Assembly (NCBI GenBank): GCA_023259175.1
Contig: JAHFQV010000016.1
Location: 7,381 to 52,159, forward strand
Direction of reading: 5' to 3'
DNA from: Oxalobacteraceae bacterium
Lineage (GTDB): Bacteria > Pseudomonadota > Gammaproteobacteria > Burkholderiales > Burkholderiaceae_D
Length of the DNA: 44,779 bases
Shown here: in pieces, positions 1 through 8,533 of the stretch
Numbering within the stretch: the first letter of the stretch is position 1
Layout: each line of letters begins with the position of its first letter
Made by a program: the position numbers and the translations under genes
The notes under the pieces: model-generated
Database searches by the model: none
What the model was told of the DNA's origin: nothing
The model's input: only the letters and a program-made list of their open reading frames with translations

Positions 1-358
1 AAGAATTTGATTAAGGTTGCGAGAGCTGAAATGTACCAAATTTTTGAGTTAATTAAGGTGGAATCCCCAAGCTATTTGTCGCACAACTGTGTCGACTGAA
101 TGGAAATATAAGCGTTCATCAGGACAAGTTGAGTCTCAAAAACAGTGTCACGTAGAACATTGCAATATGGTGTGGTTGGATTGTGAATTCAGCTTCGTTT
201 GCTAGCCATCAGCCAAGCTGTGAAAATCTTGCTACCGTGCTTACCTCGTTTTGAGTTCGAATGTACATGCCAAATCAATCCGTGCTTCTCAGGCAAAATT
301 CTGTAGGTGTATCTGCGCCACGATTTTTTTCGTCACGGCGCAGTCGCTGTTGATCAGC
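1..358. other. Leading region without a recognised gene
   Basis: No complete gene is visible. One plus-strand frame is open from base 1 to a TGA at 97-99, about 32 codons. It could be the tail of a gene that begins outside the window, but the peptide is not recognisable. The other two plus-strand frames hit stops within the first 15 bases. The rest, up to the end of the minus-strand dehydrogenase gene, shows no tRNA, repeat array or strong promoter; the only structure is the inverted repeat at 313-343. Confidence 0.5.
313..343 (-). terminator. Possible hairpin terminator downstream of bdhA
   Basis: CTGCGCC at 313-319 pairs with GGCGCAG at 337-343, and a short inner ACG/CGT pairing brackets a run of T. 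It sits just past the bdhA stop codon on the minus strand. The minus-strand product lacks a clean U-tract after the stem, so intrinsic termination is only possible, not established. Confidence 0.35.
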
Positions 359-1153
359 TCACTGCGCAACCCAAGCACCGTCCATATTCCAGGCTGCCCC
401 GCGAATTTCTTGTGCGGCTTCGCTGCATAAAAAAACGGTGAGTGCACCGAGTTGTTCTGGTGTGACGAAATTTCCTGAGGGTTGTTTTTCGGCGAGTAGA
501 GAATGTTTGGCTTCTATGTCGCTGATGTCTAATTGCGCAGCTCGCGCATCGAGTTGCTTTTGTACGAGTGGTGTTAACACAAAGCCTGGGCAGATCGCGT
601 TGCAGGTGATTTTACTTTGTGCAGTCTCGAGGGCAATGGTTTTCGTGAGTCCAATTAAGCCATGTTTGGCGGCGACGTAGGCTGACTTTTGCGCTGAGGC
701 GACCAAGCCATGCACCGAAGCGACATTGACAATGCGCCCCCAATTTTGTTCACGCATCCACGGTAAAGCAAGTCGGGTCGTGTGGAAAGCTGAAGTCAAA
801 TTGATCGCCAAAATGGCATCCCATTTTTCTGGCGGGAAGCTTTCAATCGGTGCGACATGCTGTATGCCTGCATTGTTGACGACAATATCGAGGCCTGAAA
901 ATTCACGCGAACTGGCGATCATGAGATCGTTAATTTCTTCCGCATGACTTAAATCTGCGCCATGATAAAAAATCCTAACTTGATGTTTTTGTGCGATCTC
1001 TTGGCATAGCGTGTCTATCGCAGCGCGATCGCCAAAGCCATTGATGACAAGATTCGCGCCGGCTTGGGCAAGACTGTGTGCAATGCCTAAGCCTATGCCG
1101 GAAGTGGAGCCAGTAACCAATGCGGTTTTACCTGAGAGTGGACGATTTTGCAT
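359..1153 (-). CDS. bdhA: D-3-hydroxybutyrate dehydrogenase (SDR family)
   Basis: A 264-residue short-chain dehydrogenase. The NAD-binding glycine motif TGSTSGIG is at residues 14-21 and NNAG at 93-96. The catalytic residues are Ser146, Tyr159 and Lys163. The C-terminal half, with the CNAICPGFVLTPLVQ segment, is the pattern of bacterial 3-hydroxybutyrate dehydrogenases, which oxidise (R)-3-hydroxybutyrate to acetoacetate in the turnover of polyhydroxybutyrate. Length is normal for the family. It is transcribed divergently from the hydrolase gene, with about 100 bases between the two starts. The family call is secure; substrate is inferred from overall sequence pattern. Confidence 0.88.
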   Translation of the reverse strand: MQNRPLSGKTALVTGSTSGIGLGIAHSLAQAGANLVINGFGDRAAIDTLCQEIAQKHQVRIFYHGADLSHAEEINDLMIASSREFSGLDIVVNNAGIQHVAPIESFPPEKWDAILAINLTSAFHTTRLALPWMREQNWGRIVNVASVHGLVASAQKSAYVAAKHGLIGLTKTIALETAQSKITCNAICPGFVLTPLVQKQLDARAAQLDISDIEAKHSLLAEKQPSGNFVTPEQLGALTVFLCSEAAQEIRGAAWNMDGAWVAQ

Positions 1154-1253
1154 AGTGTTCGAAATTGAATTTTAAAGAAGCGGATGGATAATGGGATTTT
1201 AAGCGAAACACTCGCTAAAATGGTGGATCGCATCAATGATTGGAGCTTTAAAA

Positions 1254-2123
1254 ATGCAATTTCAAAGAAAATTCGTGCAATGTATTTCGCCCGCAGGTTT
1301 GCATAAGATGGCGTACAAAGAGTGGGGCGATCCACACAATCCCAATGTGCTGCTGTGTGTGCATGGTGTGACACGGGTATCTGATGATTTTGATGTATTG
1401 GCGCTCACGATGTCGGATCAATATCGCGTGATTTGTCCTGATGTCGTTGGTCGCGGATATTCCGATTGTTTACCGAAGGCTGAGCTTTACCAAATTCCCC
1501 AATATGTCAGCGATATGGTGACGCTGTTGGCACGTTTGAATGCGGAGCGACTCGATTGGCTGGGAACGTCCATGGGTGGCCTAATTGGTATGGGTTTGGC
1601 GGCCTTGCCACAAAACCCGATTCACGCCTTGATTCTTAATGATGTCGGTCCTAGTCTTAATTTTGAAGGCTTGATGCGGATTGCTGATTTTATTGGTCAG
1701 GATGTGCGTTTTGATAGTTTTGAGGCGGCAGCGCAGTATATTCGCGAGATTTCAGTTGGGTTTGGCTCCCATAGTGATGCTCAATGGCATAAAATAGCAA
1801 ATGATGTGTTGCGGCAAAATTCTGAAGGGAAATGGGTGCGTCATTATGATTTGAAATTGGCATTGCCAATTCAAGCAACGACCCCCGAGTCAGCGGCGAT
1901 AGCGCAACACATTTTGTGGGCGGCCTATGACGCTATTAAATGCCCAACTTTGCTAGTACGTGGATTGGATTCTGATTTGTTGTCGAGTGAAACAGCGATG
2001 CAAATGCAAAGTCGTGGGCCAAGAGCGAAGTTGATTGAATTAGAAGGAGTCGGACACGCAGCAAGTTTTGTACATGCCGAGCAAATTGCACTCGTGCGTG
2101 ATTTTTTAGTGTCTTGTAAATAA
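1254..2123 (+). CDS. Alpha/beta hydrolase
   Basis: An alpha/beta-hydrolase fold protein of 289 residues. The oxyanion-hole region is VHGVTR, the nucleophile elbow is GTSMG with Ser106, the likely acid is Asp239 and the base is His268 in GVGHAA. I place the start at the ATG at 1254, because GGAG at 1242-1245 lies eight bases before it; an in-frame ATG at 1236 has no such site. Physiological substrate is unknown. Its position opposite a 3-hydroxybutyrate dehydrogenase makes an ester or hydroxyacid substrate possible, but this is conjecture. It leads a run with ridA and relA. Confidence 0.85.
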   Translation: MQFQRKFVQCISPAGLHKMAYKEWGDPHNPNVLLCVHGVTRVSDDFDVLALTMSDQYRVICPDVVGRGYSDCLPKAELYQIPQYVSDMVTLLARLNAERLDWLGTSMGGLIGMGLAALPQNPIHALILNDVGPSLNFEGLMRIADFIGQDVRFDSFEAAAQYIREISVGFGSHSDAQWHKIANDVLRQNSEGKWVRHYDLKLALPIQATTPESAAIAQHILWAAYDAIKCPTLLVRGLDSDLLSSETAMQMQSRGPRAKLIELEGVGHAASFVHAEQIALVRDFLVSCK

Positions 2124-2143
2124 TCTAAAATGGGAGCGTCATC

Positions 2144-2488
2144 ATGCAAAGATTTCATGTCGGACCACGATTATCTGAGAGTGCGATTTTCAACAAGACA
2201 GTTTATCTTGCCGGACAAGTCCCTGAAGACACGACGCAAGATATTATCCGACAAACCCAGAGTGTTTTAGCGCAGATTGATCGCTTACTGGAAGAAGCGG
2301 GTAGCGACAAAACGCGCATTTTAATGTGCCAAATTTTTGTTGTGGATATCGCTTATATGCCCGGCTTGAATCAAGTGTGGGACGCATGGGTGGTGCCTGG
2401 AAACACGCCGCCGCGCGCGACTGTGCAAGCACCTTTGGCAAATCCTCTTTGGTTAGTGGAGATGGTGGTTACAGCCGCGCAAAAATAA
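2144..2488 (+). CDS. RidA/YjgF-family protein
   Basis: A 114-residue RidA (YER057c/UK114) family protein. RidA proteins hydrolyse reactive enamine/imine intermediates such as 2-aminoacrylate released by PLP enzymes. The conserved active-site arginine is Arg91 in PPRATV, and the C-terminal strand VEMVVTA is where the family has its acidic residue (Glu106). A good SD, GGGAG, lies upstream of the ATG. The stop codon is one base from the start of relA, so the two are very probably co-transcribed and may be translationally coupled. Which RidA subgroup it belongs to cannot be decided here. Confidence 0.88.
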   Translation: MQRFHVGPRLSESAIFNKTVYLAGQVPEDTTQDIIRQTQSVLAQIDRLLEEAGSDKTRILMCQIFVVDIAYMPGLNQVWDAWVVPGNTPPRATVQAPLANPLWLVEMVVTAAQK

Positions 2489-2489
2489 G

Positions 2490-4727
2490 ATGGTATCTCT
2501 CACGGCAGCAAGCTCGGAATTACAGTTAGTTGAAGGATTGTCGGTTGCAGATGGTGAGCGCTTGATGCAAGCACTTGAATTTGTGCGCCCGATTTTTGAA
2601 AATCACCGCATTTTTACAGAGCAAAATGCATTGCAATTCGCGATGGGTGTGGCATCAACTCTAGCGATGCTGAATACCGATGTTGATACCCGCATTACGG
2701 GACTTTTATTTGAAGTTTCGGAAGTCGATCCAGTCGCCGCTGAAGAAATCGAAAAGCGATTTGGTAGTGAAATTTCGGGCCTCGTAAATGGGGTGCGTAG
2801 GCTGATGCGCTTGCGTGAAGCGACCCTCACTCAACACGATATTGGCTTTGGCAAGGACGAAGCAGAGCGCGCCGCTTCGCAGATGGAAACCTTGCGCAAA
2901 ATGGTGTTGGCGATGGCGCATGATATGCGTGTTGTCTTGGTGCGACTTGCTTCACGCATTACAAGTTTGCGCTATTTTGCGGACTGTAAACGCGACGACG
3001 GTATTGCGCAACAATTTGCCAGTGAAACCATGGATTTGTATGCGCCGCTGGCCAATCGTTTGGGTGTGTGGCAGTTGAAATGGGAATTGGAAGATTTGTC
3101 ATTTCGGTTTTTAGAACCAGAAACCTATAAGCGTATCGCGAAAATGTTAGAAGAGCGTCGTGTTGAGCGCGAGAGTTTTGTGGTCTCTGCGATCGCACGG
3201 CTTAAATCTGAACTGAGCGCGGTTGGTGTTGAAGCCGAAGTCACGGGACGACCGAAACATATTTACAGCATTTGGAAAAAAATGAAAGGTAAAGCCGTCG
3301 ATTTCGACGAGCTTTATGACGTGCGTGCTTTTCGTGTGGTGGTCGATGATATCAAGGATTGCTACACCGTTTTGGGTACGCTCAATCATCTTTGGGTTCC
3401 TATCCCAGAAGAGTTTGACGATTATATTTCGCGCCCCAAAGCCAATGGCTACAAATCTTTACACACCGTCGTGATTGTGGACGATGGTCGTCCTTTGGAA
3501 GTGCAAATTCGTACCCGTGAAATGCATCAGTTTTCTGAATATGGCGTGGCGGCGCATTGGCGTTATAAGGAAACTGGCGGTTCGAATTTTTCTGCTCAAG
3601 AATATGACGAAAAAATCGCTTGGCTGCGCGAGCTACTTTCATGGCGTAGCGATGTGGCTGACCTCGTGGTCGATCAAGAGCAACAGCAGCGCGAATGGGT
3701 CGAAAAAATTAAAGCGGCCAGTATTGATGATCGCATCTATGTTTTGACGCCACAGGCACGGGTAATCGAATTACCAGCAGGTGCGACACCGGTCGATTTT
3801 GCCTACCATTTGCATTCCGATTTAGGACATCGTTGTCGTGGCGCGCGCGTTGACAATGTGATGGTGCCTTTAAATACGGTGCTGAAAAATGGGCAAACTG
3901 TCGAGATCATTACGCTCAAAATGGGGTCAACGCTTACAGGTCCGTCGCGTGATTGGCTTAATCCTGAATATTCGGCGAGTCATCGGACGCGTACAAAAAT
4001 TAGAGCATGGTTTAATGCGATCGATCAGGAAGAGACCCTAGCCAATGGCCGAACTCAGGTCGAAAAAACTTTGCAGCGAGAAGGCAAGACCGCGGTTAAT
4101 TTAGAAGCACTGGCACGGCAATTGGGATTCGCACAGCCGGAAGAATTATTTCTGGCGGTTGGCAAGGAAATGTTTAGCCTGCGCCAAATCGAATTGGCCT
4201 TGCGCGATGAATCGGAACCCGAGCCAGAGCCTGAGTTTCACTTGACGAATAAGAGTCGCGCATCGAGTGTGACGCAAGGGGCGAAGTCGGGTGTTTTGGT
4301 GGTTGGTACGGATGGCCTGATGACGCAATTGGCGCGCTGTTGTAAGCCTGCGCCGCCGGATGACATCATCGGTTTCGTGACGCGCGGCAAAGGTGTTTCC
4401 ATTCATCGTTTAAGCTGCAAAAATTTTTCCGAGTTGCGCAATAAAGCACCTGAACGCATTATACAAACGACCTGGGGTGATGGTGGTCGAGATAGCGTTT
4501 ATCCGGTTGATATTTTTGTGTTGGCGCAAGATAGGCAAGGACTGTTACGTGATATCTCTGAAATTTTTTCGCGTGAAAAAATCAATGTTATTAGCGTAAA
4601 AACCCATAGCGCCAAAGGGCAGGCGCGGATGTCGTTTACCGCCGAAATCAATGGCACCTCGCAACTTCAAAAAGCGATGTTGGTGATTGGAGATGTTGGC
4701 GGTGTGTTAGAAGTTCACCGTGCCTGA
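2490..4727 (+). CDS. relA: GTP pyrophosphokinase (stringent response)
   Basis: A 745-residue RelA/SpoT-superfamily protein that makes (p)ppGpp from ATP and GTP/GDP on stalled ribosomes. Domain order: a degenerate HD domain (about 40-180), synthetase (about 230-350), TGS (about 412-476), a CC/zinc-finger region with Cys617-Cys618, and a C-terminal ACT domain (about 671-745). Two features assign it to RelA rather than SpoT/Rel. The hydrolase HD pair is replaced by Phe74-Glu75. The synthetase carries the acidic EFDD motif at 308-311, where bifunctional enzymes have RFKD. The start has almost no SD and lies one base after the ridA stop, which suggests coupling. Confidence 0.95.
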   Translation: MVSLTAASSELQLVEGLSVADGERLMQALEFVRPIFENHRIFTEQNALQFAMGVASTLAMLNTDVDTRITGLLFEVSEVDPVAAEEIEKRFGSEISGLVNGVRRLMRLREATLTQHDIGFGKDEAERAASQMETLRKMVLAMAHDMRVVLVRLASRITSLRYFADCKRDDGIAQQFASETMDLYAPLANRLGVWQLKWELEDLSFRFLEPETYKRIAKMLEERRVERESFVVSAIARLKSELSAVGVEAEVTGRPKHIYSIWKKMKGKAVDFDELYDVRAFRVVVDDIKDCYTVLGTLNHLWVPIPEEFDDYISRPKANGYKSLHTVVIVDDGRPLEVQIRTREMHQFSEYGVAAHWRYKETGGSNFSAQEYDEKIAWLRELLSWRSDVADLVVDQEQQQREWVEKIKAASIDDRIYVLTPQARVIELPAGATPVDFAYHLHSDLGHRCRGARVDNVMVPLNTVLKNGQTVEIITLKMGSTLTGPSRDWLNPEYSASHRTRTKIRAWFNAIDQEETLANGRTQVEKTLQREGKTAVNLEALARQLGFAQPEELFLAVGKEMFSLRQIELALRDESEPEPEPEFHLTNKSRASSVTQGAKSGVLVVGTDGLMTQLARCCKPAPPDDIIGFVTRGKGVSIHRLSCKNFSELRNKAPERIIQTTWGDGGRDSVYPVDIFVLAQDRQGLLRDISEIFSREKINVISVKTHSAKGQARMSFTAEINGTSQLQKAMLVIGDVGGVLEVHRA

Positions 4728-4746
4728 GAATGAATCTGAGTGAGCC

Positions 4747-4780
4747 TGAGCGCACCTGAGCACACCCAAGATTGCGCTCA
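4747..4780. repeat. Inverted repeat between converging relA and methyltransferase genes
   Basis: TGAGCGCA at 4747-4754 is the exact reverse complement of TGCGCTCA at 4773-4780, and the second arm contains the methyltransferase stop codon. The region also repeats CTGAG several times from 4725. It has no T-tract on either side, so it may separate converging transcripts only weakly. Confidence 0.4.
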
Positions 4781-5524
4781 CGCTAGAAAGAGAAATACAC
4801 TGGGCTTCTTGTGAAAATCTGGCGCTTGTTGTGCGCTAAGGCGTTTTTTCCATTCACGTGCGGGTAAGCTCACGATGCTCTCGGTTTCCAGCGTCAAATC
4901 GGTCGCTACGCAAATCAAAGTGTCTGCTTCGCAGTGCTGTGCCAAGGCTTCAAGCATGGCTAAATTGCGATAAGGCGTTTCTATGCACAATTGAGTCTGC
5001 TTCTCTTTCTTCGAGCGTTGTTCTAGTTCTTTAATGCGTTTAATGCGTAGGCTGGCATCGGTGGGTAAGTAGCCATTAAAGGCAAAGCTCTGGCCGTTTA
5101 AACCGCTGGCCATTAAGGCCAGTAGAAGCGAAGATGGCCCCACTAGCGGTCGTACTTTGATGCCGTGTTGATGTGCTAGACGAACCAAATTTGCGCCCGG
5201 GTCGGCAACTGCTGGCACACCGGCTTCCGAAATCAAACCGACATCGTGTCCCGCAAGCAGCGGTTGTAAAAGTTGCGGTAGCTTGGCCTCGGGTGTGTTG
5301 ATGTTGAGTTCTTCAATTTGAATTTCTTGTATCGGTTTGTTCAATGCATGTGTTTGCTGTAAAAGCTTGAGATAAGCGCGTGTTGTTTTGGCGTTTTCTG
5401 CGACATAAAATCCTAGCTGTGCGGTCATCGCTTGCACTGTTTGTGGAATGATGTGGGCGAGTGGGTCTTGCGCGGCTTCGCGCACGCCTAGTGTATTGGG
5501 AATGAGAAAAAGGCTGCCGTTCAT
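4778..5524 (-). CDS. RsmI-like SAM-dependent methyltransferase
   Basis: A 248-residue member of the tetrapyrrole-methylase fold (TP_methylase), the fold used by the 16S rRNA 2'-O-methyltransferase RsmI. The segment GLISEAGVPAVADPGANLV (about residues 95-113) is the characteristic RsmI-type motif, followed by VGPSSLLLALMASGLNGQSF. It is shorter and more divergent than true RsmI, and resembles the second RsmI-like paralogue found beside maf in betaproteobacteria. Its substrate is therefore uncertain. The start overlaps the maf stop by four bases (ATGA), so the two are coupled. Confidence 0.85.
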   Translation of the reverse strand: MNGSLFLIPNTLGVREAAQDPLAHIIPQTVQAMTAQLGFYVAENAKTTRAYLKLLQQTHALNKPIQEIQIEELNINTPEAKLPQLLQPLLAGHDVGLISEAGVPAVADPGANLVRLAHQHGIKVRPLVGPSSLLLALMASGLNGQSFAFNGYLPTDASLRIKRIKELEQRSKKEKQTQLCIETPYRNLAMLEALAQHCEADTLICVATDLTLETESIVSLPAREWKKRLSAQQAPDFHKKPSVFLFLA

Positions 5525-6189
5525 GATGAGTGTGGGGGTGCGGACGTGTAAAAGGCGATGCCAAGATTGCGTAGCATCGAAGTGAGTGTGATGAGAGGAA
5601 GGCCCGTGAGCGCGGTCGGGTCTTCGCTTTCAATTTTGGCGATTAAACTAATGCCCAGGCCTTCGTTCTTCGCGCTTCCGGCACAGTCGTAAGGCTGTTC
5701 TATCCGTAAGTAGGCATCGAGTTCGGCATCCGAGAGATCGCGAAAATGGACGATGGTTTGGCAATTTTGAATTTGGGTTTTGTGCGCAGCATGGTTAGAC
5801 TCCTGTCGATGATCTAAGACACATAGCGCAGTGTGAAAAGTCACACTTTTGCCACGCATTTTTTGTAATTGTTCCAGTGCTTTTTCATGATTGCCCGGTT
5901 TGCCGATTTGCTCGTTCTCGAGGGTGGCGACTTGATCGGAGCCGATTACGATACAATGCCCGTAATGCTTGGCAACGGCCCAGGCTTTTGCTTGCGCCAA
6001 GCGCAGTGCTGTTTGCTCCGGGGCTTCATCAGTGAGCGGTGTTTCGTCAATCTCGGGTGCAAATGTTTCAAACGGCAGACTGAGTCTAGAGAGCAGTTCT
6101 TTGCGATAAATCGAACTCGAAGCAAGCACGATGGGTGTGATGGGGGTAGGACTTAAGTCACAAATTGATGTTTTTTTGCTTAAATTCAT
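5521..6189 (-). CDS. Maf-family nucleotide pyrophosphatase (YceF-like)
   Basis: A 222-residue Maf/Ham1-fold protein. Motifs are LASSSIYRKELLSRL (residues 22-36), the EIDET segment and GSDQVA (Asp85), followed by GKPGNHEKALEQL. Maf proteins hydrolyse non-canonical or modified nucleoside triphosphates; the YceF subgroup acts on 7-methyl-GTP and is commonly encoded beside yceD and rpmF, as here. The first dozen residues are an unconserved leader, so the true start could be a little downstream. It is divergent from yceD, with about 150 bases between them. Confidence 0.9.
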   Translation of the reverse strand: MNLSKKTSICDLSPTPITPIVLASSSIYRKELLSRLSLPFETFAPEIDETPLTDEAPEQTALRLAQAKAWAVAKHYGHCIVIGSDQVATLENEQIGKPGNHEKALEQLQKMRGKSVTFHTALCVLDHRQESNHAAHKTQIQNCQTIVHFRDLSDAELDAYLRIEQPYDCAGSAKNEGLGISLIAKIESEDPTALTGLPLITLTSMLRNLGIAFYTSAPPHSS

Positions 6190-6284
6190 GTGAATCTATT
6201 GGTAAAAAAATAGTGAGTCAGCGTGGGTTTTAGAGATTTTTTTCATTATTTTGCGCTTTTGCCGCGAAAACGACGGCTAAGGCT

Positions 6285-6314
6285 TTGACTAGTAAGGTGC
6301 AATCCTGTTATTAT
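6285..6314 (+). promoter_or_regulatory. Sigma70 promoter of the yceD-rpmF-fab cluster
   Basis: TTGACT at 6285-6290 and TATTAT at 6309-6314 are separated by 18 bases, each matching the consensus in five of six positions. The predicted transcript start is near 6321, which fits translation of yceD from the ATG at 6342. It rules out the longer reading frame that begins with TTG inside the -35 element. Confidence 0.75.
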
Positions 6315-6341
6315 CGCAGGTTTTCTGGGTCTGAAAATCTT

Positions 6342-6866
6342 ATGCAAGTATTTGTTATCGACTCTTTTTCGTTTTGCCAAAATCATGAGCAAAGTGAAGG
6401 GCAGGCAAAAATTGCTGATTTTCCGCGTTTGGTATCTGAGTGCGCCAAGCGTGATGCGATCCTAAAATGGTCTTTGCGGGGCGGATTTAATCAGTTGGGC
6501 TTAGCGCAATTAAGTTTGTCGGTGACCGTGCAGGTGCAGTTGGTTTGCCAGCGTTGTTTGACTCCGTTCGAATTTGCAATAGACTCGCAGTCCGAATTAA
6601 TACTCGCCAAGAATGACGATCATGCTGATGAAGTTGAGCGCATGCTCGAGGATGACGAGATTGATGTAGTAGTAGGCAGTAAAACGTTTAATATCAAAGA
6701 GTTGATTGAAGACGAAGTGCTGCTGGCAATACCCCAATCGCCCAAACATGCAGTATGTCCTGATGCTGTGTCGGCTTTGTCCGGTGTGGCAGTAGCAGCG
6801 ATTGATGATCAGGCGAGTAAGAAAGTATCTCCATTCGCTGTGTTGAAGAAACTTACGGATGTTTAA
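6342..6866 (+). CDS. yceD: YceD family protein (DUF177)
   Basis: A 174-residue DUF177/YceD protein, the usual length. It has the family CxxC pair at Cys69 and Cys72 (LVCQRCLTPF), followed by an acidic stretch and the IDVVVGSKTFNIKELIEDEVLLAIP segment. YceD is implicated in 23S rRNA/50S ribosome metabolism and is nearly always upstream of rpmF, as here. The start is the ATG at 6342, because the promoter overlaps the only upstream in-frame start. There is no strong SD. Confidence 0.9.
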   Translation: MQVFVIDSFSFCQNHEQSEGQAKIADFPRLVSECAKRDAILKWSLRGGFNQLGLAQLSLSVTVQVQLVCQRCLTPFEFAIDSQSELILAKNDDHADEVERMLEDDEIDVVVGSKTFNIKELIEDEVLLAIPQSPKHAVCPDAVSALSGVAVAAIDDQASKKVSPFAVLKKLTDV

Positions 6867-6966
6867 AAAAGCGTAAGTTTACGAAAAAGGGCGTACCTTG
6901 TGGTGTTCATGGCATTATTCTGAAAAAACACTCAGGTCGAAGTATTGTTAGGGATACTTGAGAGTG
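6849..6966 (+). promoter_or_regulatory. Structured yceD-rpmF intergenic RNA (two inverted repeats)
   Basis: AAACTTACG at 6849-6857 pairs perfectly with CGTAAGTTT at 6872-6880, spanning the yceD stop codon. A second hairpin pairs ACACTC (6928-6933) with GAGTGT (6962-6967) and, inside it, AAGTAT (6940-6945) with ATACTT (6954-6959). Neither is followed by a T-tract. They could be an mRNA stabiliser, a processing site or a ribosomal-protein leader; the sequence does not decide. Confidence 0.4.
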
Positions 6967-7056
6967 TGAGTGCGGCTGGATTTTTTAAATTCGACTGATG
7001 AGCGCTTTTAAGTGTGTTAAATTTTAGAAACATTTATTGAAGTATTAGGAGTTATC

Positions 7057-7239
7057 ATGGCCGTTCAGCAAAACAAAAAATCACCATCTAAGCGTGGTAT
7101 GCACCGTTCACACGATTTTCTGACTGCACCACAGTTGGGTATTGAGCCAACTACAGGTGAAACGCATCTGCGTCACCATATCAGCCCAAATGGCTTTTAT
7201 CGTGGTCGTAAAGTATTGAAAACAAAGAACGACGAATAA
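7057..7239 (+). CDS. rpmF: 50S ribosomal protein L32
   Basis: A 60-residue L32 with the standard basic N-terminus ([20 protein letters not shown]). The bacterial L32 family core runs through the [20 protein letters not shown] segment. It has no zinc-binding cysteine pairs, so it is the zinc-independent form. A clear SD, AGGAG, precedes the ATG. The gene links ribosome synthesis to lipid synthesis in the yceD-rpmF-plsX-fab arrangement. Confidence 0.97.
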   Translation: MAVQQNKKSPSKRGMHRSHDFLTAPQLGIEPTTGETHLRHHISPNGFYRGRKVLKTKNDE

Positions 7240-7255
7240 TCTGTTCGGAGTGATC

Positions 7256-7296
7256 AAGCGGCGTGACGAGTCTTAGTACTTGGCGCCGTTTTTTTT
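7256..7296 (+). terminator. Probable partial terminator between rpmF and plsX
   Basis: CGGCG at 7259-7263 pairs with CGCCG at 7284-7288, extended outward by a G-T and two A-T pairs, with a 20-base loop and a run of eight T. The long loop suggests partial termination, which would lower fab expression relative to rpmF. Confidence 0.5.
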
Positions 7297-7429
7297 CGTC
7301 TGGATTTCGCATTGATTTGAAGGGTCTCGATGAGGTGCCTACGATGATGCACATATGATGGCAATATGGTGCGGGTTTCTCTGATTCTTGTTAAGATAAC
7401 GCACTTAGTATGAGACTTAGTATTAATAC

Positions 7430-8533
7430 ATGACAATAAAAATTTCAATCGACTGTATGGGGGGAGATGTCGGACCTGCAGTCACAGTCGCTGCGGCGGT
7501 TTCTTTTGCCGCGCGCGAGACCGAAGTCGAATTTCTCTTAGTTGGAAAAGAATCTGTCGTCAAAGAAGAGCTGAGAAAATTGGGCGCGCTCAATCACCCA
7601 CGTCTGCAAATTATTCATGCGGGTGAAACCGTGGAGATGGATGATACAGTGGAGGTTGCTCTGCGCCGCAAGAAGGATTCCTCGATGCGAGTCGCGCTGA
7701 ATCAAGTGAAAGAGGGCGCTGCGCAAGCCTGTGTTTCAGCCGGCAATACCGGTGCGCTGATGGCGGTGTCGCGCTATGTGCTAAAAACCATGCACGGTGT
7801 TGATAGGCCCGCGATTTGTAGTATCTTGCCGAACCAGAAAAAATTACCCACCTATATGCTGGACCTCGGGGCAAATGTCAATTGTGAGCCTTTGCATTTG
7901 CATCAATTTGCGATTATGGGTTCGGCCTTGGTTTCTGCGCTTGAAAATAAGCCGCGTCCCAGTGTAGGTTTACTGAATGTCGGTGAAGAGGATATTAAGG
8001 GTAATGATGTCGTGAAAAAAACGGCTGAATTGCTACGCGCTGATCATGAACGTGGGCTGCTTAATTTTTATGGCAATGTTGAAGGTCACGATATTTTTCA
8101 GGGGACGACCGACATTGTGGTGTGTGATGGATTTGTCGGTAACGTAACGCTTAAAGCGGCTGAAGGTATGGGGCGCTTTGTTAAATCGACTTTGACCGAG
8201 GCCTTCAAGAGTAGCCCGCTCAATATGTTAGGTGCTTTATTGGCGCGTGGTGCTTTAAAATCCATTTCGAGAACCATGAACCCATCGAATTACAATGGCG
8301 GTAGTTTGTTGGGCTTGCGCGGCATTGTTATTAAGAGTCACGGTAGTGCGGATAAATACAGTTACGAATGGGCTATACGTCGCGCCTTTGATGCGGCGAA
8401 GAACGATGTTCTGGCTCGGATTACAAGTTCATTGGCAGAGTTGATGCCTGCGCCCGCGCCCACGTTGGCGGAGACGGCAGCAGAGTTCAATGAGGCCGAT
8501 TCCCTTCACCTTGAGAATCATAAAATCGCATGA
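7430..8533 (+). CDS. plsX: Phosphate acyltransferase PlsX
   Basis: A 367-residue PlsX, the peripheral membrane enzyme that converts acyl-ACP and phosphate to acyl-phosphate for phosphatidic acid synthesis. The N-terminus [12 protein letters not shown] and the segments [42 protein letters not shown] and [20 protein letters not shown] are all family signatures. The C-terminal 25 residues are an unconserved acidic tail. The stop overlaps the fabH start by four bases (ATGA), so the two are translationally coupled. Confidence 0.97.
   Translation: MTIKISIDCMGGDVGPAVTVAAAVSFAARETEVEFLLVGKESVVKEELRKLGALNHPRLQIIHAGETVEMDDTVEVALRRKKDSSMRVALNQVKEGAAQACVSAGNTGALMAVSRYVLKTMHGVDRPAICSILPNQKKLPTYMLDLGANVNCEPLHLHQFAIMGSALVSALENKPRPSVGLLNVGEEDIKGNDVVKKTAELLRADHERGLLNFYGNVEGHDIFQGTTDIVVCDGFVGNVTLKAAEGMGRFVKSTLTEAFKSSPLNMLGALLARGALKSISRTMNPSNYNGGSLLGLRGIVIKSHGSADKYSYEWAIRRAFDAAKNDVLARITSSLAELMPAPAPTLAETAAEFNEADSLHLENHKIA

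Noticed and set aside
6285-6341. Longer yceD frame beginning with TTG at 6285
   Set aside because: The TTG is part of the -35 element of the promoter, so it would lie upstream of transcription. The ATG at 6342 gives the family's usual length.
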